Of a stretch of 64,000 bases of DNA, positions 26,077-35,294 are shown one piece after another. Origin of the DNA: Rivihabitans pingtungensis (lineage in GTDB: Bacteria > Pseudomonadota > Gammaproteobacteria > Burkholderiales > Aquaspirillaceae); contig NZ_QJKI01000012.1 of assembly GCF_003201855.1 (NCBI RefSeq), forward strand, positions 38,095 through 102,094. Direction: 5' to 3'. The first letter of the stretch is position 1; the number at the start of each line of letters is the position of its first letter. Under the pieces are notes generated by a model. It saw nothing but the letters and a program-made list of their open reading frames with translations, had not been told where the DNA came from and searched no databases. The translations under genes were made by a program, and so were the position numbers.

Positions 26077-26919
26077 ATGCCTGCCTCTCGCGATGAACGC
26101 GCGGTGTATTTCCGCGCTGACGACATTGCCCCGCTGGAATGCCTGGACGCGGTTTACACCCGCCAGGTGTTCGCCCCGCATTTTCATGAAGAATACGTGG
26201 TCAACACGCTGACCGCTGGCGCGCAGCGCTACCGTTACCACGGCAGCTCGCATGTGGCCGGCGTGGGCGCGCTGGTGCTGATCAACCCCGGCGAGGCGCA
26301 CACCGGCGCGGCGGCGCATGCGCAGGGCTGGGCGTATTGCGGCATGTACCCGGCCGCCAGCTTGTTGCAGCGCCTGGCCTGCGAGATGGCCGGGCGGGCG
26401 GTGACGCCGTATTTTCGGGAGACGGTGATTGTCGATCCGGCCTTGTCGCGCGAGCTGGTGGGCTTGCATCGGCTGTTGCGCGAGGTGGCCGACCCGCTGA
26501 CGCGCGAATCGGCCTTATATGCGGTGTTTGGCCAGGTCTTGCGCCGGCATATGGGCGTGCGCGAGCAGGCGCCGGCTCTGGCGCTCACGGCGGTGGAGCG
26601 GGCGCGGCAGATCCTGGCCGACCGCCTGGCCGAGCCAGTGTCCTTGCAGGAATTGGCCGAGGCGGTGGGGCTGTCGCCGTGGCATTTAAGCCGCAGTTTC
26701 CGCCAGCGCTTTGGCTTGCCGCCCGTGGCCTGGCGCAATCAGCTGCGGGTGGCGCGCGCCAAGGTGTGGCTGGCGCAGGGGCGGGCGGTCAGCGAGGTGG
26801 CCAGTCAGTTGGGTTTTGCTGACCAACCGCATCTGACACGGGCGTTTCGCGCCACGCTGGGGGTGACGCCGGGGGGTTATCAGCGTGGGTTGCGGGGGGC
26901 TGCGCAGCCCGCAGGATAA
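26077..26919 (+). CDS. AraC-family transcriptional regulator with cupin sensor domain
   Basis: A protein of 280 residues. The N-terminal AraC_binding cupin contains HFHEEYVVNTLTAG and NPGEAHTG. The C-terminal double helix-turn-helix reads SLQELAEAVGLSPWHLSRSF and VSEVASQLGFADQPHLTRAF, ending GVTPGGYQRG. It should bind DNA and respond to a small ligand. The azlCD exporter genes lie 102 bases downstream on the same strand, so it probably controls them; AraC-azlCD pairs are a common arrangement. Start ATG 26077 was chosen because the long upstream frame runs through the divergent VF530 gene. Confidence 0.92.
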   Translation: MPASRDERAVYFRADDIAPLECLDAVYTRQVFAPHFHEEYVVNTLTAGAQRYRYHGSSHVAGVGALVLINPGEAHTGAAAHAQGWAYCGMYPAASLLQRLACEMAGRAVTPYFRETVIVDPALSRELVGLHRLLREVADPLTRESALYAVFGQVLRRHMGVREQAPALALTAVERARQILADRLAEPVSLQELAEAVGLSPWHLSRSFRQRFGLPPVAWRNQLRVARAKVWLAQGRAVSEVASQLGFADQPHLTRAFRATLGVTPGGYQRGLRGAAQPAG

Positions 26920-27021
26920 TAAGCCTTTTTGCCGGCGCCCGCCGGCTATGCGCAAGATCATTCAAGCTTTTTTCAGCGGATGGCGGCAAGATGGCGGCCG
27001 GGTTTTGCACAGGGAGCAAAC

Positions 27022-27732
27022 ATGGCTTTTCGGGCCGGTGTGTTTTGGCAGGGCGTGCGCGACACCACGCCGATGCTGGTGGGGGCGGCGCCGTTTGGGG
27101 TGATTTTTGGCGCTTTGGCGGTCAGCGCCGGGCTGTCGGCCTGGGGAGCGCTGGCTTTGTCGGGGGTGGTGTTTGCCGGTTCTTCGCAGTTTGTTGCCGT
27201 CAGTTTGATGGCCGCCGGGGCTGCGCTGCCGGTGATCTGGCTGACCACTTTGGTGGTGAATTTGCGCCACGCCCTGTATAGCGCGGCCTTGCTGCCGCAT
27301 GCGCAAGGATTGTCGGCGCGCTGGCGCTGGTGCCTGGCCTTCTGGCTGACCGACGAAACCTTTGCCGTGGTCGAGCACCGCTTGCGCACGCAGGGCATGG
27401 GCGCAGATGGGCAGTGGTTTTGGCTGGGCTCGTCGCTGGCCATGTATCTGAACTGGCTGGGCTGGACGCTGGTGGGGGTGGTGTTGGGGCAGAATATTCC
27501 CGGACTGGAATCCTGGGGGCTGGATTTTGCCATGGCGGCGACCTTTACCGCGATTGTCACCCCGCAGCTGGCGCGCCGGCCGGTGCTGGCGGCAGCCGTG
27601 TGCGCCGGGGTGACCGCCTTGCTGGCGCGAGGGTTGCCGTACAAGCTGGGCCTGATGCTGGCGGCGGCGGCCGGGGTGTTGGGCGGCATGCTGGCCGAGC
27701 GTGGGCTGGCCAGGCAGGAGCCACAATCATGA
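27022..27732 (+). CDS. azlC: AzlC-type branched-chain amino acid exporter, large subunit
   Basis: A protein of 236 residues with seven or so hydrophobic segments. Family blocks are GVRDTTPMLVGAAPFGVIFG near the N-terminus, FAGSSQFVAV, LRHALYSAALLPH and FWLTDETFAV. With AzlD it forms an inner-membrane exporter of branched-chain amino acids or analogues (AzlC/YgaZ family). An AGGGAG site precedes the ATG. Its stop overlaps the azlD start by 4 bases (ATGA). Confidence 0.95.
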   Translation: MAFRAGVFWQGVRDTTPMLVGAAPFGVIFGALAVSAGLSAWGALALSGVVFAGSSQFVAVSLMAAGAALPVIWLTTLVVNLRHALYSAALLPHAQGLSARWRWCLAFWLTDETFAVVEHRLRTQGMGADGQWFWLGSSLAMYLNWLGWTLVGVVLGQNIPGLESWGLDFAMAATFTAIVTPQLARRPVLAAAVCAGVTALLARGLPYKLGLMLAAAAGVLGGMLAERGLARQEPQS

Positions 27733-28049
27733 AACTGGATTTACTCTGGACGGTGCTGGGCATGCTGGCGGTGACTTACAGCGTGCGGGTGAGTTTTTTG
27801 GGGTTTGGCCAGCGACTGCGCTTTCCGGCGTGGTTGCAGCGCAGCTTGCATTATGTGCCGGCGGCGGTGCTGACCGCCTTGGTGGCGCCGATGACGCTGG
27901 CGCCGCAGGGCGCGCTGGATGTGTCGCTGAGCAATGCCTATTTGCCGGGCGTGCTGGCCACCGGGCTGGCGGCGTGGTGGACGCGGCACACGCTGGGGGC
28001 GATTGTTTGCGGTTTTGTGGTGTATGCCGGCTGGCGCTGGCTGGGCTGA
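27729..28049 (+). CDS. azlD: AzlD-type branched-chain amino acid exporter, small subunit
   Basis: A protein of 106 residues with four predicted membrane segments and the AzlD/YgaH signature YVPAAVLTALVAPMTLAP. It is the obligate small partner of AzlC and is translationally coupled to it by the ATGA overlap. No plus-strand terminator with a T run is seen after it; the next hairpin belongs to the opposite strand. Confidence 0.94.
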   Translation: MKLDLLWTVLGMLAVTYSVRVSFLGFGQRLRFPAWLQRSLHYVPAAVLTALVAPMTLAPQGALDVSLSNAYLPGVLATGLAAWWTRHTLGAIVCGFVVYAGWRWLG

Positions 28050-28057
28050 GCGCACAT

Positions 28058-28091
28058 AAAAAAACTCCCTTTGGCGCATGCCATCGGGAGT
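28058..28091 (-). terminator. Intrinsic terminator on the minus strand without an obvious upstream gene
   Basis: Minus-strand ACTCCC, an apical part closed by GGC/GCC around a tetraloop, GGGAGT, then seven T's. It lies 9 bases past the azlD stop but in the wrong orientation to end azlCD transcription by a T run. Confidence 0.7.
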
Positions 28092-28195
28092 CAACACGAG
28101 GAAGAAACAACACGGGAGGTGCCTGCCACACGCAGACACTGCAATCCTGTGAAAGCCTGTGCGCACCATGATTGTGCAAGTGAACAGGCATTCAT
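28058..28195 (-). ncRNA. Candidate small RNA ending at an intrinsic terminator
   Basis: The gene-free stretch 28050-28454 contains a strong minus-strand terminator: ACTCCC (28091-28086), an inner GGC/GCC pair, GGGAGT (28069-28064), then T7 (28064-28058). No open frame precedes it on that strand, so a short transcript is implied. The region just upstream holds single-stranded-looking ACCTCCC and TTTCTTCCTC blocks, which could pair with ribosome-binding sites. The 5' end is a guess, placed near the AT-rich patch at 28193-28212; no clear -35/-10 pair was found. Only the terminator is solid. Confidence 0.35.
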
Positions 28196-28454
28196 ATAAC
28201 GTAAATATACTAGTCCTGTGCGCTGCAACACGGCCAATCATAAAAACTGATTAGGGGCGCCAAGTTCTGCTTATAACCGCTGTATTAAAAGGGTTTTTTG
28301 CAGTGCACACACGCCGCACTGGCCATGCGGATGAGGCCAGAACGACATCTTGTGGCTGAACACGACAGAATTTATCTTGAATACAAGACAAATTCCGCCC
28401 CACACGCCCGGCCGGCGTACACTGACGGTTTGCGCATCCACCACAAGGGCCGTC

Positions 28455-30485
28455 ATGAGCTTTGATACCAGACCAGAAACCGACCGGCTGTTTCGCGAGA
28501 TGGTGCAAGCCGGGCTGGATTTGCTCGACCCCGGCCTGACCGTGTTCGACCACGAACTGCGCATGGTGGCGTGGAACCGGTCGTTTTTGCGCTTGCTGGA
28601 TTTTCCCGAATCTCTGGCGGTGGCCGGCATGCCGTTTGAGGCGTTTATCCGCTACAACGCCGAGCGCGGCGAATACGGGCCGGGCGACATCGACGCGCAA
28701 GTGGCCGAGCGCGTGCACGCCGCGCGCAGTTTTCGCGCCCACTACACCGAGCGCACCCGCCCCAACGGCCGGGTGCTGGCCATACGCGGCGCGCCCTTGC
28801 CGCATCAGGGCTTTATCACCCTGTACACCGACATCACCGAACAAAAACTCTATCGCGAGCTGGTGCAGCGGCAAAACGCCGAGCTGGAAGGCCATGTGCG
28901 CGCGCGCACCAACGAGCTGGAAACCGCCTACACCCGGCTGACCCAGGCCATGGCCGCCAATGCCGAAATCACCAGCGCGCTCAAGCGCAGCGAGGCGCGG
29001 CTGCGGCTGATCACCGATACCATTCCGGCGCACATTGCCTATTTTGACCATCGCTGGACCTACCAATACGCCAATCGCGGCTACGCGCGCTGGTTTGGCT
29101 GGCAGCCGGAAGACGTGGTGGGCAAGCCCATCGACACCATTATCGGCGCCCAGGTGTTCGCCACCGTCAAAGAGCACGTCAGCATCGCCCTGGCCGGCCA
29201 GCAAGTCACTTACGAATATTCCATGGACCTGCGCGACGGCCGCACCGTCTACGCGCGCAGCACCCTGGTGCCGGAAATCGACGCCAACGGCGTGACGCTG
29301 GGCTGTTTTGTTCACTCGTTCGACATCACCGAACAGCGCCGCACCCAGGCCGCGCTGGTGCAAGCACAAAAAATGGAAGCCATCGGCCAGCTCACTGGCG
29401 GCCTGGCGCACGACTTCAACAATATGCTCACTGTGGTCACCGGCAATCTGCAAGCGCTGCGCCAGCAACTGGGCGAGCGCAGTGAGGTGGGCGATTACCT
29501 CGACCCAGCCATGCAGGCGGCGCAACGCGGCGTCGAGCTGATCAAGCGGCTGCTGACCTTCTCGCGCCAGCAACCGCTGGAGCCGCAGCCGGTGGAGGTC
29601 AACAGCCTGATTCGCGGCATGGCCCAGCTGATGCGCCGCTCGCTACCGCAATCCATCGCCATCACCCCGTTTGCCCACGAAGACGATCTGGTGGTGATGG
29701 CCGACCCGCACCAACTGGAAAACGCCCTGCTCAACCTGGCGCTGAACGCCCGCGACGCCATGCCCAATGGCGGCGAGCTGCGCATTGAATCGTCCAGCGA
29801 AACCCTGGACGCCGCCGCCGCCGCCGACATCGAAGCCGAGCCGGGCGACTATGTGCAAATCACCGTCAGCGACAACGGCATCGGCATGGACGTGGGCACG
29901 CTCACCCGGGTGTTTGAACCGTTTTTCACCACCAAACAGTTTGGCGCCGGCAGCGGGCTGGGCATGTCGATGGTGTATGGCTTTGTCAAACAATCCGGCG
30001 GCGGCGTGCTGCTGCGCAGCCGCCAGGCGCGCGGCACCAGCGTGGCGCTGCTGCTGCCGCGCACCCGGCAAATGCCGCGTGGCGCCGAATCGCCGCAGCC
30101 AGCGCTACCACGCGAGGATGTGCGCGGCCAACTGGTGCTGCTGGTGGAAGACAACCCGGAAGTGCGCAAAGTGGCGCGCCTGCTGCTGACCGACCTGGGC
30201 TATCCGGTGCTGGAAGCAGAAAACGCCCTGGAAGCCGCCGACATGATCGAAAACATTCCGGACATCACCATTCTGCTGTCCGATATCGTCATGCCCGGCG
30301 GCATGGATGGCGCCGCGCTGGCGCGCTTTGCCCGACGCTTTCGGCCGGCGATGCGCATTGTGCTGGTCAGCGGCTACGCCAAGGGGCTGGAAGACGACGA
30401 CGCGGAAATCCATGGCTTTCGGTTTTTGCCCAAGCCATTCACCCGAGAGGCGCTGGCGCAAGCCTTGCGGGACACCCTGGGCTAG
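28455..30485 (+). CDS. Soluble PAS-PAS hybrid sensor histidine kinase with receiver domain
   Basis: A protein of 676 residues without membrane segments. A first PAS (PAS_7-like, LDLLDPGLTVFDHELRMVAW) spans about 15-130, a coiled coil 135-180, and a second PAS about 185-300. HisKA has the phospho-accepting H319 in GGLAHDFNNML. HATPase_c shows N-box LALNARDAMPNGG, DNGIGMD and GSGLGMSMVYGF. The C-terminal receiver has D610 in LLSDIVMPGGMDG. It is a cytoplasmic hybrid kinase of the class whose receiver often acts internally. The response-regulator gene 160 bases downstream has its own promoter and is a plausible but unproven partner. Signal unknown. Confidence 0.94.
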   Translation: MSFDTRPETDRLFREMVQAGLDLLDPGLTVFDHELRMVAWNRSFLRLLDFPESLAVAGMPFEAFIRYNAERGEYGPGDIDAQVAERVHAARSFRAHYTERTRPNGRVLAIRGAPLPHQGFITLYTDITEQKLYRELVQRQNAELEGHVRARTNELETAYTRLTQAMAANAEITSALKRSEARLRLITDTIPAHIAYFDHRWTYQYANRGYARWFGWQPEDVVGKPIDTIIGAQVFATVKEHVSIALAGQQVTYEYSMDLRDGRTVYARSTLVPEIDANGVTLGCFVHSFDITEQRRTQAALVQAQKMEAIGQLTGGLAHDFNNMLTVVTGNLQALRQQLGERSEVGDYLDPAMQAAQRGVELIKRLLTFSRQQPLEPQPVEVNSLIRGMAQLMRRSLPQSIAITPFAHEDDLVVMADPHQLENALLNLALNARDAMPNGGELRIESSSETLDAAAAADIEAEPGDYVQITVSDNGIGMDVGTLTRVFEPFFTTKQFGAGSGLGMSMVYGFVKQSGGGVLLRSRQARGTSVALLLPRTRQMPRGAESPQPALPREDVRGQLVLLVEDNPEVRKVARLLLTDLGYPVLEAENALEAADMIENIPDITILLSDIVMPGGMDGAALARFARRFRPAMRIVLVSGYAKGLEDDDAEIHGFRFLPKPFTREALAQALRDTLG

Positions 30486-30554
30486 GCCGCGTTTGGCACG
30501 GCGTGAGCACGACCGGCGGATCAAGCGCAAACCTCCCTCAGTATGCCGAAGGGT

Positions 30555-30583
30555 TTGGTCAGCTACAGGAAGGGCGGTACACT
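30555..30583 (+). promoter_or_regulatory. Sigma-70 promoter of the response-regulator gene
   Basis: TTGGTC (30555-30560), a 17-base spacer, TACACT (30578-30583), 62 bases before the ATG. It indicates expression of the regulator independent of the upstream kinase gene. Confidence 0.55.
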
Positions 30584-30645
30584 CTCAGTCTATCGCAAGT
30601 AGAAATACGGGTGGCGCGCCGCCCACACTCAAGGAACAACGGCAT

Positions 30646-31365
30646 ATGGCTGAAGATTTGCACAAGCGCATCTGCCTGGTGGAAGACGACCCGCATGTGG
30701 CCCGCCTGATTGGCGCCACGCTGCGCGATTTTGGCTTTGCCCATGACTGGCGACGCACCGGCGCGGATTTATTGCGGCTCTTGCGCAGTGGCGAAGTCCC
30801 CGATTTATGCATTGTTGACCTCGGCCTGCCGGACATGGACGGCATGGAACTGGTGCGCGCCCTGCGCAGCGACGGCCGTTGCGGGGTGCTGATCCTCACC
30901 GGCCGTGGCGACACCATCGACCGGGTGATGGGCCTGGAGCTGGGCGCCGATGACTATATGGTCAAGCCCTTCGAGCCGCGCGAACTGATTGCCCGAGTTC
31001 GCAGCATCCTGCGCCGCTGCACCGCCCCACGCGACGCCACCCCGCTGCCACTGTCCACCGTGGCCGAATTTGCCGGCTGGCGCTTTGCCCCCGGCAGCAA
31101 CACCCTGTCCAGCGCCGACGGCGAAAGCTCCACCCTCAGCACCGCAGAGGCGCAACTGCTGAAAACCATGCTGCAACACCCCAACCGCATCCTGACGCGC
31201 GAACAACTGATGGGCGAACGCAATTTATCCTCGTTCGACCGCAGCATCGACGTGCGCATCTCCCGCCTGCGCCGCAAACTGGAAGACGACCCGCAAAACC
31301 CCAAACTGATCAAAACCGTGTACGGCGCCGGGTATTTGTTTGCCTGTGCGGTGGTGTGGCGGTAG
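30646..31365 (+). CDS. OmpR/PhoB-family response regulator (TorR-like)
   Basis: A protein of 239 residues. The receiver has the acid pocket LVEDD, phospho-acceptor D58 in CIVDLGLPDMDG, the switch residue in ILTGRGD and the lysine in MVKPFEPREL. The C-terminal winged helix shows LSTAEAQLLKTMLQHPNRIL and SIDVRISRLRRKLEDD. It binds promoter DNA after phosphorylation. An AAGGAAC site precedes the ATG. The kinase upstream is a hybrid with its own receiver, so the cognate kinase is not certain. Target genes unknown. Confidence 0.93.
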   Translation: MAEDLHKRICLVEDDPHVARLIGATLRDFGFAHDWRRTGADLLRLLRSGEVPDLCIVDLGLPDMDGMELVRALRSDGRCGVLILTGRGDTIDRVMGLELGADDYMVKPFEPRELIARVRSILRRCTAPRDATPLPLSTVAEFAGWRFAPGSNTLSSADGESSTLSTAEAQLLKTMLQHPNRILTREQLMGERNLSSFDRSIDVRISRLRRKLEDDPQNPKLIKTVYGAGYLFACAVVWR

Positions 31366-31368
31366 GGC

Positions 31369-31947
31369 TCAACTCAGCCGGATGATCTGCACCGACAAGG
31401 GCCCGCCTTGCTCAGGGCCCAGTGCATGGTTATTCCAGTACATTCCCGCCCAATCATTGGCAAACAGATACAGCTGCCGGTCGGCTTGCTCAGCCAACGC
31501 CGCTGGCGCTTGCCAATCCGCCAGGCCGGCGCCGATGGCGAATGCCTGCGCCAGGTCACGGCCGACACAGCCGCACAGCAGAAAAAACGGCTGCCCCGGC
31601 AGACGGTTGAAATATTCCGCCCACGGCAGACGCCAGCCCTCCGGGCCAGCGGGCTTGAGCAAGCCATCCCGCCATTGGCCACTGGCGATAAAGCGGTAGT
31701 GCGCGCCGGGGGTGATCTCCAGGCCGGTGGGGTGGAAATGGGCGGCGGGATCTACCTGAATCAACGCAGATGATGCACCAATCGGCAGTGGCATGATGTC
31801 AACCTTGTCTACAGCGTTGCCCATTACCCCGACGCCGCGCAGCCCTGGTGTCGATGCCGGGCGTGCCCACTGCTTGATGAGTGATTGCAGCGCACGCACA
31901 AAAAAGCCAGCGGGCCGGCGCTGCTCAAGCCGATATGCAAGTGGCAA
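31369..31947 (-). CDS. 3' part of a frame-split gene of unknown function
   Basis: An open frame of 192 codons. Its first 12 or so codons overlap the neighbouring frame at 31824-32291. From FFVRALQSLIKQWARPA onward it reads as a natural continuation of that protein after a -1 shift at a six-T run (31905-31900). The C-terminal part contains HFHPTGLEITPGAHYRF, LCGCVGRD and LYLFANDWAGMYWNN, and ends GGPLSVQIIRL; this hints at a beta-sandwich carbohydrate-binding fold but no family was securely recognised. No ribosome site was seen for the ATG at 31947, another reason to regard this as a second exon-like part rather than an independent gene. Confidence 0.6.
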   Translation of the reverse strand: MPLAYRLEQRRPAGFFVRALQSLIKQWARPASTPGLRGVGVMGNAVDKVDIMPLPIGASSALIQVDPAAHFHPTGLEITPGAHYRFIASGQWRDGLLKPAGPEGWRLPWAEYFNRLPGQPFFLLCGCVGRDLAQAFAIGAGLADWQAPAALAEQADRQLYLFANDWAGMYWNNHALGPEQGGPLSVQIIRLS

Positions 31948-32291
31948 CCATTGGCCAGCGGGCCGTTGCTGGCGGACTCCAACAGTTCGTACAGGCTTTC
32001 CAGCGTTTTGAAGTGCAGGTAGTAAGACGGAGTTTCCAGAATGGTGACAATGTCTTCTGCGTCCGGATGGTTGTCACGCACACAGAACTGCTGCCGGGTA
32101 TCCAGCCAAAGTTCAATGGCTGGCGGTGGCAGGATGCCCTGTCGGGCAAGATCATGCAGCAGGCGGCCGGCAAACGCGTGCAGCATATCGGCCGCTTGCT
32201 GGCGTAGGCTGGCGCAGTCCGCCCGCAATGGCGTCCGGTAAGGCTTGCCGGCACGGCGTGACTTCTTGCCGGCAGAAAGCTTGGTGGGCAT
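31824..32291 (-). CDS. 5' part of a frame-split gene of unknown function
   Basis: An open frame of 155 codons with a strong AAGGAGAC ribosome site 6 bases before the ATG at 32291. The protein begins with a basic stretch (KLSAGKKSRRAGK) and contains ILETPSYYLHFKTLESLYEL. Up to HIGLSSAGPLAF it looks like ordinary coding sequence; after it the frame degenerates into a Ser/His-rich tail (SSSSGHARHRHQ). The junction is T TTT TTG in the zero frame, a heptamer that supports -1 slippage into the frame that continues at 31369-31947. The joined product would be about 300 residues. Function unknown. Confidence 0.65.
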   Translation of the reverse strand: MPTKLSAGKKSRRAGKPYRTPLRADCASLRQQAADMLHAFAGRLLHDLARQGILPPPAIELWLDTRQQFCVRDNHPDAEDIVTILETPSYYLHFKTLESLYELLESASNGPLANGCHLHIGLSSAGPLAFLCVRCNHSSSSGHARHRHQGCAASG

Positions 32292-32500
32292 GGCCTGTCT
32301 CCTTGGCGACGGCGCACGACATCACCGTGCCGGGGGCGACGGGATGGGGATGCCGCGCAAATACGGATAATGCGACGCATCTTCACCGACTGGACGGGCA
32401 AGGGCAAAGCATGCGCGCAAAACAATACCCCGACCGTGCCGAGCAGCCGGGGCGGCGTCAGGCAGGTGATGCGTGATGACGCACGCGCCTGCTCACCGTG

Positions 32501-35098
32501 TTATAGCGGCAGATTTCCGCCATTGCCAAGCGCGTTGCGCGCCTGCTCCCGCACGTCATACAACAGCGCCAGCGCTTCGCGCGGGCTGAGCGCGTCGATA
32601 TCCAGCTCGGCCAGGCGCCCCAGCAGCGGGTCGGGCTCGGCGATGGGCTCGGGCAGCGGCGCGGCAAACAGATCAGGCTGGGCGTGCTGGCTGGCGGCCT
32701 GGTTTTCCAGCTGGGCCAGATAGCGGCGCGCCTGGCGGATCACCGTGCCGGGCACGCCGGCCAGCGCCGCCACCTGCAAGCCATAGCTCTGGCTGGCTGG
32801 GCCGTCTTCCACATGGTGCAAAAAGACAATCTTGTCCTGATGTTCCACGGCGGACAGGTGCACATTGGCCACGCTGGGGTAATCCTGCGCCAGCCGGGTC
32901 ATTTCAAAGTAATGGGTGGCGAACAGCGTGTAACTGCGGTTTTTTTCAATTAACGAACGGGCAATGGCCATGGCCAGCGCCAGGCCGTCAAAGGTGGAAG
33001 TGCCGCGCCCCACTTCGTCCATCAGCACCAGCGCCTGCTCGCTGGCGTTGTTGAGAATATTGGCGGTTTCGGTCATCTCCACCATAAAAGTCGAGCGTCC
33101 GCCGGCCAGGTCGTCGCTGGCGCCGATGCGGGTAAAAATGCGGTCAATCGGACCAAAGTGGGCGCTGTCGGCCGGCACAAAGCCGCCGCAGTGCGCCAGC
33201 AGGGTGAGCAGCGCGGTCTGGCGCATATAGGTGGATTTACCGCCCATATTCGGGCCGGTGATCAGCAGCAGCTTGCGCGCAGCGCCCAGCTGGCAGTCGT
33301 TGGCGATAAAGCGATCGACCTGGGCTTCCACCACCGGATGGCGGCCGGCGCGGATGTCCAGCGCCGGGGCCTGACCCAGCGTGGGTTTGACGTACTGACG
33401 GCTGGCGGCGTGGCGGGCAAAGGTAGCCAGCACGTCCAGCCCGGCCACCGCCTGCGCGGTCAGGCGCAGGTCGCTGATGTGCGGCAGCAGTTGCTCCAGC
33501 AGCGCCTCGTACAGCGCTTTTTCGCGCGCCAGCGCGCGGTCTTTGGCCGATAGCGCCTTGTCTTCAAAGGTTTTCAGCTCGGGGGTGATGTAGCGCTCGG
33601 CGTTTTTCAGGGTTTGCCGGCGGCGGTAATCGTCCGGCACCTTGGCGTCTTGCGCCTTGCTGACTTCGATATAAAAGCCATGCACGGCGTTAAAGCCCAC
33701 TTTCAGCGTGCTGATGCCGGTGCGGGCTTTTTCGCGGGCTTCCAGCTCCAGGAGATAACTGCCGGCGTCGGTTTGCAGCGCGCGCAGTTGGTCCAGCTCG
33801 GCGTCGTAGCCGTCGGCCAGCACGCCGCCATCGCGCAGCTGGCTGGCCGGCTCGGGTGCCACCGCCTGCGCCAGCAGCGCCGCCACCGGCGATTGCGCCG
33901 GAATCTGCCCGGCCAGTTGCACAAGCAAGGGGGTATTCAGTTCGGCCAGCAGCGGGTGCAGCGCCGGCAGCGCCAGCAGGCTGTCGCGCAGCGCCGACAA
34001 ATCGCGCGGGCGGGCGCTGCGCAGGGCGATGCGCGAGGCAATCCGCTCGATGTCGGCCACCGGGCGCAGCGCCGCCAGCACCGGCTCGTGCGCAGGCAGC
34101 AGCGCTTCCACCGCGTCCAGCCGGGCGCGGATGCGGGCGTGGTCGCGCAAGGGGTGGTGCAGCCAGTGCCGCAGCAGCCGGCTGCCCAGGCTGGTGGCGC
34201 AGTGGTCCAGCAAGGAGAACAAGGTCGGCGCGGCCTCGCCGCGAATGGTTTCGGTCAGCTCCAGATTGCGCCGGGTGGCGGCGTCCAGCTGGATGTACTG
34301 GCTGCTGGTTTCCACCCGCAGGGTGTCCAGATGCGGCAGCTGCGAGCCTTGCGTGGCGCGGGCGTATTCCAGCAGCGCGCCCGCCGCGCCGATGGCCGGG
34401 CCAAGGTCTTGCGCGCCAAAGCCGGCCAGATCCTGCACGGCAAAATGCCGCGCCAGCCGCTCGCTGGCGCTGGCGCGCTCGAACTGCCACGGCGGCAGGC
34501 GTTTGATCGGCGCGCGCACCTGCTCCAGCACCGCCAGCCTGGCGTTGTCCGCCACCAGGATTTCCGCCGGGCGCAGCCGCTCCAGCTCGCTCAGGCAGTG
34601 TTCGGCGCGGGTTTCCTGCACCACAAACTCACCACTGGCCAGCGACAGCCAGGCAATGCCCAGCACGCCTTGCTGAAACACCAGCGCCAGCAGGCGGTTG
34701 TCGGTTTTGTCGTCCAGCAGGGCGGCGTCGGTCAGCGTGCCGGGGGTGACCACGCGCACCACCTGACGCTCCACCGGCCCCTTGCTGGCAGCCGGGTCGC
34801 CCACTTGTTCACAAATCGCCGCCGATTCGCCCAGCTTGACCAGCTTGGCCAGGTATTGCTCGACAGCATGAAACGGAATGCCGGCCATGCGCACCGGCGC
34901 GCCGGCCGACTGGCCGCGCGTGGTCAGCGTGATGTCGAGCAGGCGGGCGGCTTTTTCGGCGTCGTCGTAAAACAGCTCGTAAAAATCGCCCATCCGGTAA
35001 AACAGCAGTTTGTCGGTGTGCTGGCTTTTCAGCGCAAAGTACTGCTGCATCATTGGGGTGTGGCTGGGCGCGGCGCTGTCGGCGGAGGGTTTTGTCAT
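32501..35098 (-). CDS. mutS: DNA mismatch repair ATPase MutS
   Basis: A protein of 865 residues, the usual length. The mismatch-reading Phe-X-Glu motif is in [14 protein letters not shown]. The Walker [10 protein letters not shown] (K621), the [12 protein letters not shown] block and ATHYFEMT are all present. MutS binds mispairs and recruits MutL to start strand-directed repair. The ATG at 35098 ([11 protein letters not shown]) was preferred because it gives the normal N-terminus; the earlier in-frame ATG adds a basic, unconserved leader. It is transcribed alone, divergent from the dehydrogenase gene. Confidence 0.97.
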   Translation of the reverse strand: MTKPSADSAAPSHTPMMQQYFALKSQHTDKLLFYRMGDFYELFYDDAEKAARLLDITLTTRGQSAGAPVRMAGIPFHAVEQYLAKLVKLGESAAICEQVGDPAASKGPVERQVVRVVTPGTLTDAALLDDKTDNRLLALVFQQGVLGIAWLSLASGEFVVQETRAEHCLSELERLRPAEILVADNARLAVLEQVRAPIKRLPPWQFERASASERLARHFAVQDLAGFGAQDLGPAIGAAGALLEYARATQGSQLPHLDTLRVETSSQYIQLDAATRRNLELTETIRGEAAPTLFSLLDHCATSLGSRLLRHWLHHPLRDHARIRARLDAVEALLPAHEPVLAALRPVADIERIASRIALRSARPRDLSALRDSLLALPALHPLLAELNTPLLVQLAGQIPAQSPVAALLAQAVAPEPASQLRDGGVLADGYDAELDQLRALQTDAGSYLLELEAREKARTGISTLKVGFNAVHGFYIEVSKAQDAKVPDDYRRRQTLKNAERYITPELKTFEDKALSAKDRALAREKALYEALLEQLLPHISDLRLTAQAVAGLDVLATFARHAASRQYVKPTLGQAPALDIRAGRHPVVEAQVDRFIANDCQLGAARKLLLITGPNMGGKSTYMRQTALLTLLAHCGGFVPADSAHFGPIDRIFTRIGASDDLAGGRSTFMVEMTETANILNNASEQALVLMDEVGRGTSTFDGLALAMAIARSLIEKNRSYTLFATHYFEMTRLAQDYPSVANVHLSAVEHQDKIVFLHHVEDGPASQSYGLQVAALAGVPGTVIRQARRYLAQLENQAASQHAQPDLFAAPLPEPIAEPDPLLGRLAELDIDALSPREALALLYDVREQARNALGNGGNLPL

Positions 35099-35294
35099 GG
35101 CAATCAGAGGCTTGAATCCGGCGCACAGGCCGGCGATGGCGGATTGTATGCGGGAATGCCGCCGGCGTGCCATAGCCGGCTGCCGATTGCCCGCCGGGTG
35201 GCATTCCGCTGTGCAATCCAGCCGCCCATTCTGCTTGGGCGGCTGGCGGCGGCTGCCTTACACTGCCGGACATCTTGCGTGTAGATGACGGTGA

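Noticed and set aside
31824..32291. Immunity or toxin-antitoxin role for the frame-split gene
   Set aside because: No family match; adjacency to regulators only. Kept as unknown.
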